From assembly GCF_900156375.1 (NCBI RefSeq), contig NZ_FTNK01000006.1:1-64000 (forward strand): a DNA stretch of 64,000 nucleotides. The letters run 5' to 3'. The stretch comes from Paenibacillus macquariensis (GTDB lineage Bacteria; Bacillota; Bacilli; Paenibacillales; Paenibacillaceae). Shown piece by piece: positions 1-8,122 of the stretch (position 1 is its first letter; the number at the start of each line of letters is the position of its first letter). A program made the translations under genes and the position numbers. The notes beneath the pieces were generated by a model. That model worked only from the letters and a program-made list of their open reading frames with translations, made no database searches and was not told where the DNA came from.

Positions 1-65
1 CCCGTTAGTTGAACAACCGCTGCCAGTAATTTACTGACAGCCATTTTATTTACTAAGGGGATTCT
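1..65. repeat. CCCGTTAG dispersed repeat, copy 1, with hairpin
   Basis: The window opens inside a copy: CCCGTTAGTTGAACAA at 1-16, followed by an imperfect hairpin (arms 19-29 and 31-41, GCTGCCAGTAA against TTACTGACAGC). It ends next to the 3' end of the minus-strand GNAT gene, where the hairpin could act as its terminator. The left boundary is cut by the window edge. Confidence 0.7.
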
Positions 66-512
66 TTAATTAAGTTGTAGAAAACGTATGATTTCACCGT
101 CAATTATTTCTTCGCTAAACCTCTGAAACCCCAAGGATTCATACAGGTTCCCAGCAATCAAGTTGTCGGGTCTGTGCCCGATCATTAATCTATTACAACC
201 ATTTTGACTCATAAGATCAATTAATTTTTCCATTGCTTTTTTGCCAAAACCATTCCCTTGATGATTCTCATCAATCATCAGTGCAGGTATCCAATGGTTA
301 CCGTCTTCGTCGGGAGTTTTACAAAAGACAATAAATCCAACTAGCAACGCCTCTGAATATATTGCACGCAACTCAAAATCATGAACGAAATTAGATTCTG
401 CAATCCAATAAACAACAGGAGCTGGAAAAACACTGTTTTGTTCTTGCTTTACATTTAACTTGGTACAATCGTACCAGTTCTCAATTGATACTGGCTTTAA
501 TTCAATAACCAC
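66..512 (-). CDS. GNAT family N-acetyltransferase
   Basis: A 148-residue single-domain GNAT protein expected to move an acetyl group from acetyl-CoA to an amine of unknown identity in the cytoplasm. The acetyl-CoA pyrophosphate loop is visible as QGNGFGK at residues 85-91, and the family C-terminal motif NLYESLGF at 122-129. Length is normal for the family. The ATG at 512 is preceded by a GGAGG-type site. It stands alone, with a repeat-associated hairpin at its 3' end and a perfect palindrome 24 bases upstream. The spermidine/polyamine acetyltransferase subgroup is possible but not shown. Confidence 0.85.
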   Translation of the reverse strand: MVIELKPVSIENWYDCTKLNVKQEQNSVFPAPVVYWIAESNFVHDFELRAIYSEALLVGFIVFCKTPDEDGNHWIPALMIDENHQGNGFGKKAMEKLIDLMSQNGCNRLMIGHRPDNLIAGNLYESLGFQRFSEEIIDGEIIRFLQLN

Positions 513-535
513 ATAAATTCCTCCAGAATTTTGAT

Positions 536-559
536 ATCACAGAGGAATTCCTCTGTGAT
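536..559. promoter_or_regulatory. Perfect 24-bp palindrome upstream of the GNAT gene
   Basis: Twelve bases, ATCACAGAGGAA, are followed directly by their exact reverse complement, with no loop. The site lies 24 bases before the GNAT start codon on the minus strand. A loopless palindrome in this place fits an operator better than a terminator, since no T run follows on either strand. The binding protein is unknown. Confidence 0.4.
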
Positions 560-740
560 TATAATTGAACTTCCTCCGTAACAACCACGACAGCAAAGAT
601 TTTCTTCATACCTCACCACTCCCTTCAATAATGGAACACATATCCAATAGTATACTACTAATTAATTCTTTGCGATTAGTATAAAACTGTTATAAAAAAG
701 ATTTCTCGAGTCCTGCCTTAGTTTGATCATTCGCCACGTT

Positions 741-760
741 ATCCTGCCCGTTAGCTTAAT
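741..760. repeat. CCCGTTAG dispersed repeat, copy 2
   Basis: ATCCTGCCCGTTAGCTTAAT; nearly identical to the copies at 3999 and 4829. It lies about 90 bases beyond the 3' end of the minus-strand acetyltransferase. No clear hairpin follows. Confidence 0.7.
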
Positions 761-850
761 CAATCAACCTCTCTACGCTCTACTTCGTTTCATGCGCACT
801 AAGTAAGAGCGTTGATAAGATTTTTGCAAGCCGAGGTCTATTGAAATGAA

Positions 851-1471
851 TTATCTCAAACTAGCTTCCTCGTCTAAATCTTCTTGAGTTATCTCTCTGT
901 CCTTGTAATAATGCTTCATATCGTGTTCATTGATGGTACGCAACACTCTGCAAGGATTGCCAACTGCAACAGAATTAGCTGGAATATCTTTCGTCACTAC
1001 ACTTCCGGCGCCAATGACACAGTTTTCTCCAACGGTAACTCCAGGGCAAATGATGCAACCAGCTCCAATCCAACAATTATCCTCAATGATTACAGGATCA
1101 GCATACATATATGCTCTATAATTAGGGTTTATTGGATGCCCAACGGTTGCGATTGTTACGGCTGGACCAAACATAACATTTTTTCCGACGATAATTTTAG
1201 TGTCATCAACAAAATTGCAGTTAAAGTTGATATATGAACCTTCTCCAATTTCAATGTTCGTTCCATAACAGAAGTAAAACGGAGGCTCGATCCATGCCTT
1301 TGTTTCTTTACCGAATATTTCATTCATGAGTTTTACACGTTCTTCATAGTCATCCGGTCCTGTCGCATTCAACGCAATCATTCTTCTTTTTGCATTGGCC
1401 CTGTCCTGTGGCAGGCCCTCACAGTAGTCTGTAAATAATTTTCCGGCCGCAATTCTTTCTCTCATTGTCAT
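851..1471 (-). CDS. Sugar O-acetyltransferase (maltose/galactoside acetyltransferase type)
   Basis: A left-handed beta-helix acetyltransferase of the Maa/LacA family that uses acetyl-CoA to acetylate a sugar hydroxyl. The N-terminal Mac domain (MRERIAAGKLF onward) is followed from about residue 70 by hexapeptide repeats (IEIGEGSYIN, IVGKNVMFGP, VIIEDNCWIGAGCIICPGV) and the usual GNPCRVLR end. The likely catalytic His is in TVGHPI. I chose the ATG at 1471 over the in-frame GTG at 1483 because AAAGGTGG sits about eight bases before that ATG; this gives 206 residues. It is probably co-directional with, but separate from, the MATE gene 55 bases upstream. Confidence 0.9.
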   Translation of the reverse strand: MTMRERIAAGKLFTDYCEGLPQDRANAKRRMIALNATGPDDYEERVKLMNEIFGKETKAWIEPPFYFCYGTNIEIGEGSYINFNCNFVDDTKIIVGKNVMFGPAVTIATVGHPINPNYRAYMYADPVIIEDNCWIGAGCIICPGVTVGENCVIGAGSVVTKDIPANSVAVGNPCRVLRTINEHDMKHYYKDREITQEDLDEEASLR

Positions 1472-1525
1472 ATATAGTTCCACCTTTCTGTAGTAAAATC
1501 TCTTTTCATATTGTTTACCGCCACT

Positions 1526-2911
1526 TCACCTTACTTCTGCAAAATCTCTAGTAATATTCTTGATCCACTTATATTGGCGGTAACGGATTAACGCGGCTGG
1601 CAGCTTCAGTATTTCATCTAAGCAAATAACGGCGTATAGGATAGTTGGAGGCACTTGCCACACGAAAGCACACAAGTAACTTAATGGCAGTATGATGCCC
1701 CACACCACGATAGTGTCGCACCAGAAACCGAATTTTGCATCGCCCCCAGCGCAAAATATCCCTCCAATGGCCGTGGAATTGAATGACTTGGCTACACAAT
1801 AATAAGCACAGATATAAAGCATACCGTTCAGATAACCTTGCGCAGTTCCATTCAAGCTCACCATATTAAATATCAACGGCTTCATAATCAAAATCGTTAG
1901 CCCTGCCAACCCGCCAAATGCCAATGCGTAGAAGCTAATCCGATTCCCGGCTCTTTTCGCCTTTTCGCTCTCTCCGTTACCTAGATATTTGCCGATCAGC
2001 ACAGAACCGCCACTAGCAATCCCCCCGCATAACACAATGGCTAAATTACTCACGACTGTCGAAACGGAATTAGCTGCCACAAGATCTGCGCTGACATGTC
2101 CGATAATGGCTGCAGTTGCAGTCAGCGCGCAACCCCATACAATGTAATTGCCCTGAATAGGCATCGTGTATCGCATGAAGTCCTGAAGCAGTTTGCGTTG
2201 AATGCCATCACGCACAGGTAGCTGGAATTTAATCTTCCCCCGCGTAGTGGAATGCACGATACAGCAACCGAGTTCAATGAAACGTGCGCACACCGTCGCC
2301 AGAGCAACTGCCTGAATCGCCTTCTCGGGCATGTCTGGAAACAAAACAAAAATGCAGAGCGCGTTAAATAGAATATTCAAGATGAAGCAGACGGAGCTGA
2401 TCCATGCACTTAAGCTGGCGTTCTCCATGCTTCTTATGACGCTGAAGTACATCTGTGAAATACCCATGGCTAAGTACGAGAATGAGATCACTTGCAAAAA
2501 GCTCGAGCCATACCGAACTAATTCCTCGTCATTCGTGAATAAGCGCATGAGCAGCTCCGGAAAGAACAACGACAGCCCAAAGAAGAACAGGGAGACGCTA
2601 ACCGAGAACAGGCAGGCGATACTCAGGACGCGTTGGATCGTCTTCACATCTCTCTTCCCCCAATATTGGGCAGTCATAATTCCTGCACCTGTTGCCAGTC
2701 CCATATAGAACAAGGTCAATACGAAGGTGATTTGTCCTGCCAATGAGGCAGCCGACATTGCTGACTGGCTAATATCCCCTAACATCACGATATCCGCCGT
2801 CATCACCGCTGCTGTAATCAAGTTTTGCCATGCAATCGGAATGACCAGACGGATCAACTCACGATTGAAATGGTTATCGCCCGAAACAGCCGATCGTATA
2901 CGGTGTTGCAC
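1526..2911 (-). CDS. MATE family efflux transporter
   Basis: A 461-residue integral membrane protein of the MatE/NorM family, expected to export cationic or xenobiotic compounds using a Na+ or H+ gradient. About twelve hydrophobic segments are visible, in the two related halves typical of MATE (first half begins ELIRLVIPIAWQNLI, second YTMPIQGNYIVWG). It starts with GTG at 2911 after a GGGGG-rich site. An AraC-type regulator is transcribed divergently from the same short intergenic gap, so it is the likely controller. Substrate cannot be read from the sequence. Confidence 0.9.
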   Translation of the reverse strand: MQHRIRSAVSGDNHFNRELIRLVIPIAWQNLITAAVMTADIVMLGDISQSAMSAASLAGQITFVLTLFYMGLATGAGIMTAQYWGKRDVKTIQRVLSIACLFSVSVSLFFFGLSLFFPELLMRLFTNDEELVRYGSSFLQVISFSYLAMGISQMYFSVIRSMENASLSAWISSVCFILNILFNALCIFVLFPDMPEKAIQAVALATVCARFIELGCCIVHSTTRGKIKFQLPVRDGIQRKLLQDFMRYTMPIQGNYIVWGCALTATAAIIGHVSADLVAANSVSTVVSNLAIVLCGGIASGGSVLIGKYLGNGESEKAKRAGNRISFYALAFGGLAGLTILIMKPLIFNMVSLNGTAQGYLNGMLYICAYYCVAKSFNSTAIGGIFCAGGDAKFGFWCDTIVVWGIILPLSYLCAFVWQVPPTILYAVICLDEILKLPAALIRYRQYKWIKNITRDFAEVR

Positions 2912-3025
2912 GTCCTTCGCCCCCTTCCCATAATAAATATAATATAAAAATAGTATATTTAGTTGGAGATTTCCATAATAATTCGCTATAATATTATCAA
3001 AATCGTATTTTTAGGATGTGTTGCC

Positions 3026-3922
3026 GTGCGTACAGAACTGGAGGTATTCTCCGATTTATCCGAACGATTAGACTACAATTTGCCGAATTTTCAGCTTTAT
3101 GTACGTAAAGGCCCCCTGCACCAATTCGATAGATACGCAGCCGCATGCCATTGGCATCCGGATCTAGAATTTATTCTCGTGCTTGATGGCTCGATGAACT
3201 TTTTTGTGAATGGAAATACGGTGCATATCGACGAAGGCAAGGGGATTTTTGTAAATAGTAAACGATTGCATTACGCGTACTCTCCCGATATGACAGACTG
3301 CTCTTTTATTGTGGTAGCCATTCATCCTTCACTAATTGGGAGGGATACCTGGGAGGGCAAGGAATACTGGGAAGAGAAGTTTGGTCCAAATTCGGAGGAT
3401 TATCTATTACTGACAGACCAACTGCAATGGCAGAGGGAAGTTCTGCAAGCGCTGAATCAGATCTATAACGAGATGCACAGCACTGCGCGCAATCCATTTC
3501 GTCTGCTGTCTCAGGCAATGGCAATCTGTGCCTACATGGGCGATCATCTGAAGGAGATTTCCGGACATCTTGCTAACGACCAGTTGTCGGCTACCATCTG
3601 GAAGATGACAGGGTTCATTCACCAACATTATGAGAACAAAATAATGCTTGATGATATTGCAGCCGCGGGATCGGTATGCCGCAGTCGATGCTGTGAGCTG
3701 CTCGGTCATTACGTGGGCCAATCTCCTAACTCCTATCTGATTCGATACCGCATCCAAAAAAGCTGTGAGATGCTGCAGGAAACAGATCGAACAATCAGTG
3801 AGATCGCAAGCTCATCCGGTTTTCAAAGTGCAAGTTATTTTTCATATGCTTTTCGAAAAGAGATTGGGGTGGTTCCTCAGGCTTATCGCAAGAAACACCG
3901 TTTCTATTCAGACAAAAGCTAA
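3026..3922 (+). CDS. AraC family transcriptional regulator with N-terminal cupin
   Basis: A one-component regulator. The N-terminal half is an AraC-type cupin ligand domain (WHPDLEFILVLDG, followed by the GKGIFVNSKRLHY stretch). The C-terminal half holds two helix-turn-helix motifs, ending in the characteristic SEIASSSGFQSASYFSYAFR signature and IGVVPQAYRKK. The longest reading frame begins at 2963, but its first 21 residues are hydrophobic and unlike the family. GTG at 3026 with AGGA nine bases upstream is the more likely start (298 residues). Divergent from the MATE transporter, which it probably activates in response to a small ligand. Confidence 0.85.
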   Translation: MRTELEVFSDLSERLDYNLPNFQLYVRKGPLHQFDRYAAACHWHPDLEFILVLDGSMNFFVNGNTVHIDEGKGIFVNSKRLHYAYSPDMTDCSFIVVAIHPSLIGRDTWEGKEYWEEKFGPNSEDYLLLTDQLQWQREVLQALNQIYNEMHSTARNPFRLLSQAMAICAYMGDHLKEISGHLANDQLSATIWKMTGFIHQHYENKIMLDDIAAAGSVCRSRCCELLGHYVGQSPNSYLIRYRIQKSCEMLQETDRTISEIASSSGFQSASYFSYAFRKEIGVVPQAYRKKHRFYSDKS

Positions 3923-4244
3923 ATCACTGCCGGATCTCTCCACTTCATAAAATGATTGCTTTGTGACAGTGTTTCTAATATGCATTTATATTGGAACTAA
4001 CCTGCCCGTTAGCTTAATACGTTCATTTAACAAGCATACCGTAGACTTATTGGAAAGGCACATATGACCAGTTCATTCCATATATACCTATCACAACATA
4101 TACAAAAGCTATCAGCAGAAGCCAGTATAAGATATTAAACGGAATAGCCCCCAAGTTAAGTTGGACTTTTATCCAATATAGAGGAGCTTTCATTATTTAA
4201 CCCCCCTATAGAGTCAATTAATCATAAAAAAGTGGGGTTATGTT
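3923..4244. other. Intergenic stretch without a gene
   Basis: It contains a CCCGTTAG repeat copy at 3999-4018 and a short AT-rich leader before the small membrane gene at 4245. Nothing else is recognisable. Confidence 0.5.
3999..4018. repeat. CCCGTTAG dispersed repeat, copy 3
   Basis: AACCTGCCCGTTAGCTTAAT; shares all but one base with copy 2. It lies between the AraC gene and the small membrane gene. Confidence 0.7.
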
Positions 4245-4624
4245 GTGATTTTGTTAATTAATTATGTGCTTTTCATTGCCACATTTGGTTCGTTATTTTT
4301 TCTATTAATATCTGCTTACTTTAGATTTATAATAAAAAAACCTTTGCGCTTTGGACATAGGCTATTAAAAATATGGCTAATCAGCAAAGAAGTTGGAAGC
4401 ACCCGATTATTCGGAAATAAAGGTACTATTACAATTGGCTTAACTTTATTACCTTGGCAATAAAATATCCCGCATACTCAAAAGTCATAACAATATTTTT
4501 TATAACCATTATCTTCGTACTACTAATGCATAGTTTATCTATTTTGATGTATTCGCAAAAACACAAAGCTGCTACTCTAGTAGCACGCGCCACATTGTTT
4601 CTGACAATTTTCGCCCTCTTATGA
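4245..4624 (+). pseudogene. Small membrane protein gene with a frameshift
   Basis: Two overlapping plus-strand frames read as one protein. The first frame starts with GTG at 4245 after GGGG seven bases upstream. It encodes a hydrophobic segment, then KKPLRFGHRLLKIWLISK and STRLFGNK, and stops at 4463. The frame two bases over is open from about 4426 and continues YYYNWLNFITLAIKYPAYSK, a second hydrophobic segment (ITIFFITIIFVLLM) and a basic tail, stopping at 4624. Restoring one base near 4423-4426 (an A run) would join them into about 126 residues with two membrane segments. The family is not recognised. Its 3' end overlaps a copy of the second repeat family, so insertion nearby may have disturbed it. 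Confidence 0.5.
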
Positions 4625-4650
4625 TAAGGCTCCCCTTGATTAATCTTCAT
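4604..4650. repeat. Second dispersed repeat family (CTTATGRTA-GG type), copy 1
   Basis: CGCCCTCTTATGATAAGG followed by CTCCCCTTGATTAATCTTC matches the copy at 31279 closely and those at 21646 and 26059 more loosely. It overlaps the stop codon of the frameshifted membrane gene. Confidence 0.5.
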
Positions 4651-4692
4651 TGTAAACAACTCGTCCCACATCACAAACCGCACTTTTCCTGA

Positions 4693-4734
4693 CGTTTCGT
4701 GTTCACAATGTCTTGAGGTTGTGAACACGAAACG
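4693..4734. repeat. 16-bp perfect inverted repeat with 10-base loop
   Basis: CGTTTCGTGTTCACAA at 4693-4708 is the exact reverse complement of 4719-4734, with loop TGTCTTGAGG. No T run follows directly, so this is a strong hairpin or a paired binding site rather than a classical terminator. It lies in the gene-free stretch between the frameshifted membrane gene and repeat copy 4. Confidence 0.7.
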
Positions 4735-4828
4735 ATGTCATTTTTAGATCAAAAATCAAACATCAAACCATCACTGCCATAACATAACCATAAAGATGGG
4801 CTGCTTTTGCTCATTTCAACTAAGCATA

Positions 4829-4848
4829 TCCTGCCCGTTAGTTCAATA
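4829..4848. repeat. CCCGTTAG dispersed repeat, copy 4
   Basis: ATCCTGCCCGTTAGTTCAAT; it ends 20 bases before the 3' end of the minus-strand Cys-rich fragment. Confidence 0.7.
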
Positions 4849-4867
4849 CAAAAGTATGCTTAGTTTG

Positions 4868-5242
4868 TCATTTATCTTTTAATTTGCTTTTCAGCATGTA
4901 TTCATCATAAGCATCATGGACTTTTTCCTTGCACACTTTTTTCCAAGTATCTTTATGCATGGTAACCGCATTTTCGTTATATGGTTCAGGCTCCATATCC
5001 CCACCAAAACCAATCCATGCATCGTGACCTACTTCCCCATCCTCGTGAGAGTAAGCAATTTCATGTGGTGCAGGTACGTGTCCTGCGAATTGACAATCAT
5101 TTGCTAAACAATGATAGCCAGGCTTATGAACACCATATTTGCAAAAAATCGGAACAGTATCTTTCTCTTCTGTTTCACCAAGTCCATATAAGCAATGTAG
5201 TTCTACTATGAGATGAGTAAAGGCGATGAAACTCCCCTTCTT
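4868..5242 (-). pseudogene. 5'-truncated Cys/His-rich protein fragment
   Basis: The minus strand is open for 124 codons between a TGA at 5243-5245 and a TGA at 4868. It has clear coding character (LGETEEKDTVPIFCKYG, HKPGYHCLANDCQF, HEDGEVGHDAWIGFGGD), but no ATG, GTG or TTG occurs near the beginning. Upstream in the same frame, ATG-ATT-AAT-AAA is followed by the TGA. An AGAAGGGGAG stretch just after that TGA looks like a ribosome site that has lost its start. The pattern suggests a small intact protein damaged at its 5' end by a point change or frameshift. Four cysteines and several histidines suggest metal binding. Family not recognised. Confidence 0.5.
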
Positions 5243-5335
5243 TCAAAAAGCAATTTTATTAATCATCTTTTCAACGCTTCAATCCGAGAAAGGTTGCTCA
5301 ACAATGAACTCCTAATTGTGGACAAACATTGCGTT

Positions 5336-5381
5336 AACCTACCCGTTAATTGAAAAAGGACCGCCGATGATGCTGGCAGCC
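5336..5381. repeat. CCCGTTA dispersed repeat, copy 5, with degenerate hairpin
   Basis: AACCTACCCGTTAATTGAA at 5336-5354 followed by GATGATGCTGGCAGCC, which closely matches the hairpin region of the copy at 10314 (GGTGCTGGCAGCC) but has lost most of its left arm. It lies 40-85 bases beyond the 3' end of the DinB gene. Confidence 0.65.
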
Positions 5382-5421
5382 TGTTCTCATTGCGCAAAAG
5401 TTCCCCGTCAGCACACTATTA

Positions 5422-5925
5422 TTATTGTGGCGGATTTTCCACACCTAAATGAATCCAATCTTCTTTTGGTGGTCCATAAACCCCAAACGGTTTTAATCCT
5501 GCTTGACGTATCAGAACGGTAATTTGACCACGATGATGAACAATGTGCTTGATTAGTCCCATTAATATTTGAGAATTTGATTCCTGTCTTCCAAATGCTT
5601 CTTGTATTTGTTCTAGGGATTTGTCTGTCCATTGTTGTTCAATGATTTGAGCTGAGTGAGAACTTACCACTTTGAAGGTTTCAGTTATTTCCTTTGCTGA
5701 GGTTGGAACACTTTCTGCATTTTCTATCCCATCTATCTTAAATCCGAAATGGGATAAATAATCTGGAATATTTGTTGTTAAATGCCATGCAATCCTTCCC
5801 AAAGTCCGACCTTCTGGATAAACTTGTTGTTTTAAAGATTCATCTGTCAAACCATTCAAAACGTTTTGAGTTAGCATAGCTTCCTTATTCCATTCTTTAT
5901 TAAAGTCTGAAATCGTTACATACAT
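5422..5925 (-). CDS. DinB family protein (putative metal-dependent thiol transferase)
   Basis: A 167-residue four-helix-bundle protein of the DinB/YfiT-like superfamily. The usual three metal-binding histidines are visible: one in RIAWHLTTNI (about residue 48) and two in HIVHHRGQ near residue 130. Members bind a divalent metal, and some act as bacillithiol or mycothiol S-transferases, so a link with the bacillithiol gene bshB2 in this window is possible but inferred. Good AGGAGG-like site before ATG at 5925. It stands alone between two copies of the dispersed repeat, like a cassette. Confidence 0.85.
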   Translation of the reverse strand: MYVTISDFNKEWNKEAMLTQNVLNGLTDESLKQQVYPEGRTLGRIAWHLTTNIPDYLSHFGFKIDGIENAESVPTSAKEITETFKVVSSHSAQIIEQQWTDKSLEQIQEAFGRQESNSQILMGLIKHIVHHRGQITVLIRQAGLKPFGVYGPPKEDWIHLGVENPPQ

Positions 5926-6019
5926 ATATAATTCCTCCCAAATCGTTTAATAAATTATTTATTGCTGGAGATACACTATAATACATTTGTTCTTATATCT
6001 CAAATTGCCTTCTTTAACT

Positions 6020-6099
6020 AACCTGCCCGTTAGTTGAACAAAGGGCTACCTCACGGCAGCCCTTTCATTATTGAACTATAGTTCCTCGTTAGCGTAACT
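6020..6099. repeat. CCCGTTAG dispersed repeat, copy 6 (two cores around a hairpin)
   Basis: This is the most complete copy. Core one, AACCTGCCCGTTAGTTGAAC (6020-6039), precedes a hairpin (arms 6041-6050 and 6055-6064, one mismatch) followed by a short T run. A second related core, ACTATAGTTCCTCGTTAGCG, lies at 6075-6094. The DUF805 gene ends seven bases further on. It suggests the full unit is core, hairpin, second core. Confidence 0.7.
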
Positions 6100-6105
6100 T
6101 AACAA

Positions 6106-6450
6106 CTAAATTTTAGGATTTGGTCCATATTGATTATCATTCTCTTGACTATCCTGACAAGCAAATATAATAAAAATAATATCACCAATTACAGGAATAA
6201 GTGGAATTAGGTTCCACCATCCACTTCTCCCAGTATCGTGCAGTCTGCGAGCAGCAACAGCTAAGCACGGTAAAAAGGTGGACAAATAATAAAGTACTGA
6301 TAATACGGGAGGCATATTGGCGATTGACTCCAATATGGAAAATAAAATTAAAACAATGCTATAGACTAGCATAAACATCCAATATTCCTTACGACTTGCT
6401 CTCCCTTTAAATCCTATGTAATTCTTTAACCCTTTCAAATACCATACCAT
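6106..6450 (-). CDS. DUF805 family membrane protein
   Basis: A 114-residue inner membrane protein of the DUF805 (YhaH-like) family. It has the family start MVWYLKGLKNYIGFKGRASRKE-like (split here by rule), then hydrophobic segments, RRLHDTGRSGWWNLIPL and a polar tail ending NQYGPNPK. About four membrane segments. Function is unknown; it is often found as a lone accessory gene. It lies between repeat copies 6 and 7 and has no operon partner. Confidence 0.85.
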   Translation of the reverse strand: MVWYLKGLKNYIGFKGRASRKEYWMFMLVYSIVLILFSILESIANMPPVLSVLYYLSTFLPCLAVAARRLHDTGRSGWWNLIPLIPVIGDIIFIIFACQDSQENDNQYGPNPKI

Positions 6451-6608
6451 TTCTATACTTCCCCTATCGTAAATATATCCTGATTGAGTTTATCATGAAG
6501 AGACTGCGCCATATACAATCAAATTATTCCAAGTGCGTAGTTTCGTCCGGATGCGACAGAAAAAGACCAACTATTAATATGTTGGCCGACTTAAGTAATT
6601 CCTTATTC

Positions 6609-6635
6609 AACTATCGTGTCCCGTTAGCTCAATGA
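6609..6635. repeat. CCCGTTAG dispersed repeat, copy 7 (AACTATCG subtype)
   Basis: AACTATCGTGTCCCGTTAGC and onward to CTCAATGA. It shares the CCCGTTAG heart but begins AACTATCGTG like the copy at 9720. It lies about 65 bases past the 3' end of the NmrA-like gene. Confidence 0.7.
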
Positions 6636-6699
6636 CTTGTATGAGATCGGAACAGCATGCTGCCAACGACACAAATTTCAAAATAAGTGGACTCCGCCT

Positions 6700-7566
6700 C
6701 TACCGGAAATTTTCTACACACTCACGCAGAAAGGCGTCTAGCGTGCGTGGCTCTCTGCCGAGCAAGCGCTTCACAGTGTCATTTGGACTTTCTGGCACCA
6801 CAGTAGACATGGTTTGAATTTCCACAACGTGGTTCGCGAGCCAAGGAGGCATATGCCCGTGCTCGATTAGATTGCGGAGTAGTACTTGGGGTTCCATGTT
6901 GATGTAGCTTATCGGCCGATTAAGCAGGGCGGATAGTTGACTCGCGATCTGAGGATAGCTGAAAATCTCCGAACCAGTAAGCGTATATATTTGGCCTGTT
7001 ACCTCTCGGTTGGTCAGAACTTCTGCGGCAACATCTGCGATATCGCGACAGTCAATGAAGTTACACGGTGAACCGCCCATGGAGCCGAAGAATACATTTT
7101 GGGTTGTAATCGTTGGTGCAAGGTGCAGTAAGTTTTGCATAAACGCATAGGGGCGCAACACAGTGTGGGTGAGACCCGAATCGAACAGCGCTTTCTCGAT
7201 TTCTTGATGCCAGCCTGCCACTGCCACTGGAGAGCTCTTCTCAAAGGCAGGACTGGATATTTTTACGATGTGTTTGATTCCAGCTTCGGCGGCAATCTGA
7301 ATGATTGAAGTTTCCAATTCGATTTGTCTTGGACTGTTGGACATGGCAAGGAAGAGCTGGCTAGCTCCTGCAAACGCGCGGCGCAGCGATTCAGGGTCAG
7401 AAGCATCCGCCGATGCGACCTCTATAGTCGACCGGCCATTTTCTCCGATCTGATCACGCAACTTCTCTGGCTCTCTGCTCAGGGCCCTTGCGGGTACGCC
7501 AAGATCAACCAAACGTTCCAAAAGCGCACTCCCTATTGTACCTGTTGCTCCCATAATAACTATCAT
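6700..7566 (-). CDS. NmrA-like / SDR family NAD(P)H-binding oxidoreductase
   Basis: A 288-residue atypical short-chain dehydrogenase of the NmrA/quinone reductase (QOR2, azoreductase-like) group. The dinucleotide-binding GATGTIG (residues 6-12) lies right at the N terminus, followed by RALSREPEKL and later VKISSPAFE and HTVLRPYAFMQN, which are typical of the family. It could reduce quinones or act as a redox sensor. Its start overlaps the stop of the upstream membrane protein by four bases (ATGA), so the two are translationally coupled. The MarR regulator immediately upstream probably controls both. Confidence 0.88.
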   Translation of the reverse strand: MIVIMGATGTIGSALLERLVDLGVPARALSREPEKLRDQIGENGRSTIEVASADASDPESLRRAFAGASQLFLAMSNSPRQIELETSIIQIAAEAGIKHIVKISSPAFEKSSPVAVAGWHQEIEKALFDSGLTHTVLRPYAFMQNLLHLAPTITTQNVFFGSMGGSPCNFIDCRDIADVAAEVLTNREVTGQIYTLTGSEIFSYPQIASQLSALLNRPISYINMEPQVLLRNLIEHGHMPPWLANHVVEIQTMSTVVPESPNDTVKRLLGREPRTLDAFLRECVENFR

Positions 7567-8072
7567 TTTTTATCTTCTCCTTTAGTTGAAAAATGTGTTC
7601 TGACGGCAGCACGCCATCGCCATGTCACTATCGTGCTTGCTATAAATCCAGATAACGGGAAATCGATCCATATACGGTCGACCCAGGTCCAACGATCGAT
7701 CGGAATCATAATTTCCAGTAAACCAGATGTCACCCATGCGGCGAGTAGACCTAACGAAGCCCCGGCCAAGGCGAATATCCCTATCACAACCAAGTGAGGT
7801 GCGCCGATGATCCACCGTTTATGGCCTCCTCCGTTGTGCAACCAAAGGCCAAGCATCAAAGCCACCAAGGCCGATGTTCCGCCGATTGTAGTCAATGCCG
7901 CTATTTGAAGCCCCTTGTCGGCAGTGACCAATCCCCCGATTCCTGCCATTATGGCAGGAGAAACATAGGCCATAATGATTTCACGCCACAGCACGAAAGT
8001 TTTTGTATCGGAACCAGCAGCCTTGATGTCGTAATTACTTTCTGTTTTATTCGAGTATTTCATGTTGCTCAT
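7563..8072 (-). CDS. Hypothetical four-helix membrane protein
   Basis: 169 residues with four hydrophobic stretches (AYVSPAIMAGIGGLV, AALTTIGGTSALVALMLGLW, HLVVIGIFALAGASLGLLAA, FIASTIVTW) and a soluble N terminus. I do not recognise the family. It is coupled to the NmrA-like reductase by an ATGA overlap and preceded by a MarR-type operator copy at 8123-8143. A reductase plus small membrane partner under a MarR regulator often forms a response to quinones or toxic organics; this is inference. Confidence 0.7.
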   Translation of the reverse strand: MSNMKYSNKTESNYDIKAAGSDTKTFVLWREIIMAYVSPAIMAGIGGLVTADKGLQIAALTTIGGTSALVALMLGLWLHNGGGHKRWIIGAPHLVVIGIFALAGASLGLLAAWVTSGLLEIMIPIDRWTWVDRIWIDFPLSGFIASTIVTWRWRAAVRTHFSTKGEDKK

Positions 8073-8122
8073 GTAGTTACTCCTTTCTTCTTTTAAATTG
8101 TTCAGCGTTTGCTTTCAGATAA

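Larger units (their letters stand above)
513..850. other. Intergenic stretch without a gene
   Basis: It holds the palindrome at 536-559 and the CCCGTTAG repeat at 741-760. No ORF here has a credible ribosome binding site and coding character. Confidence 0.6.

Noticed and set aside
4429..4728. 99-codon ORF on the minus strand
   Set aside because: It begins inside the 16-bp inverted repeat, overlaps the coding frames of the frameshifted plus-strand membrane gene, and has no ribosome site or family resemblance.
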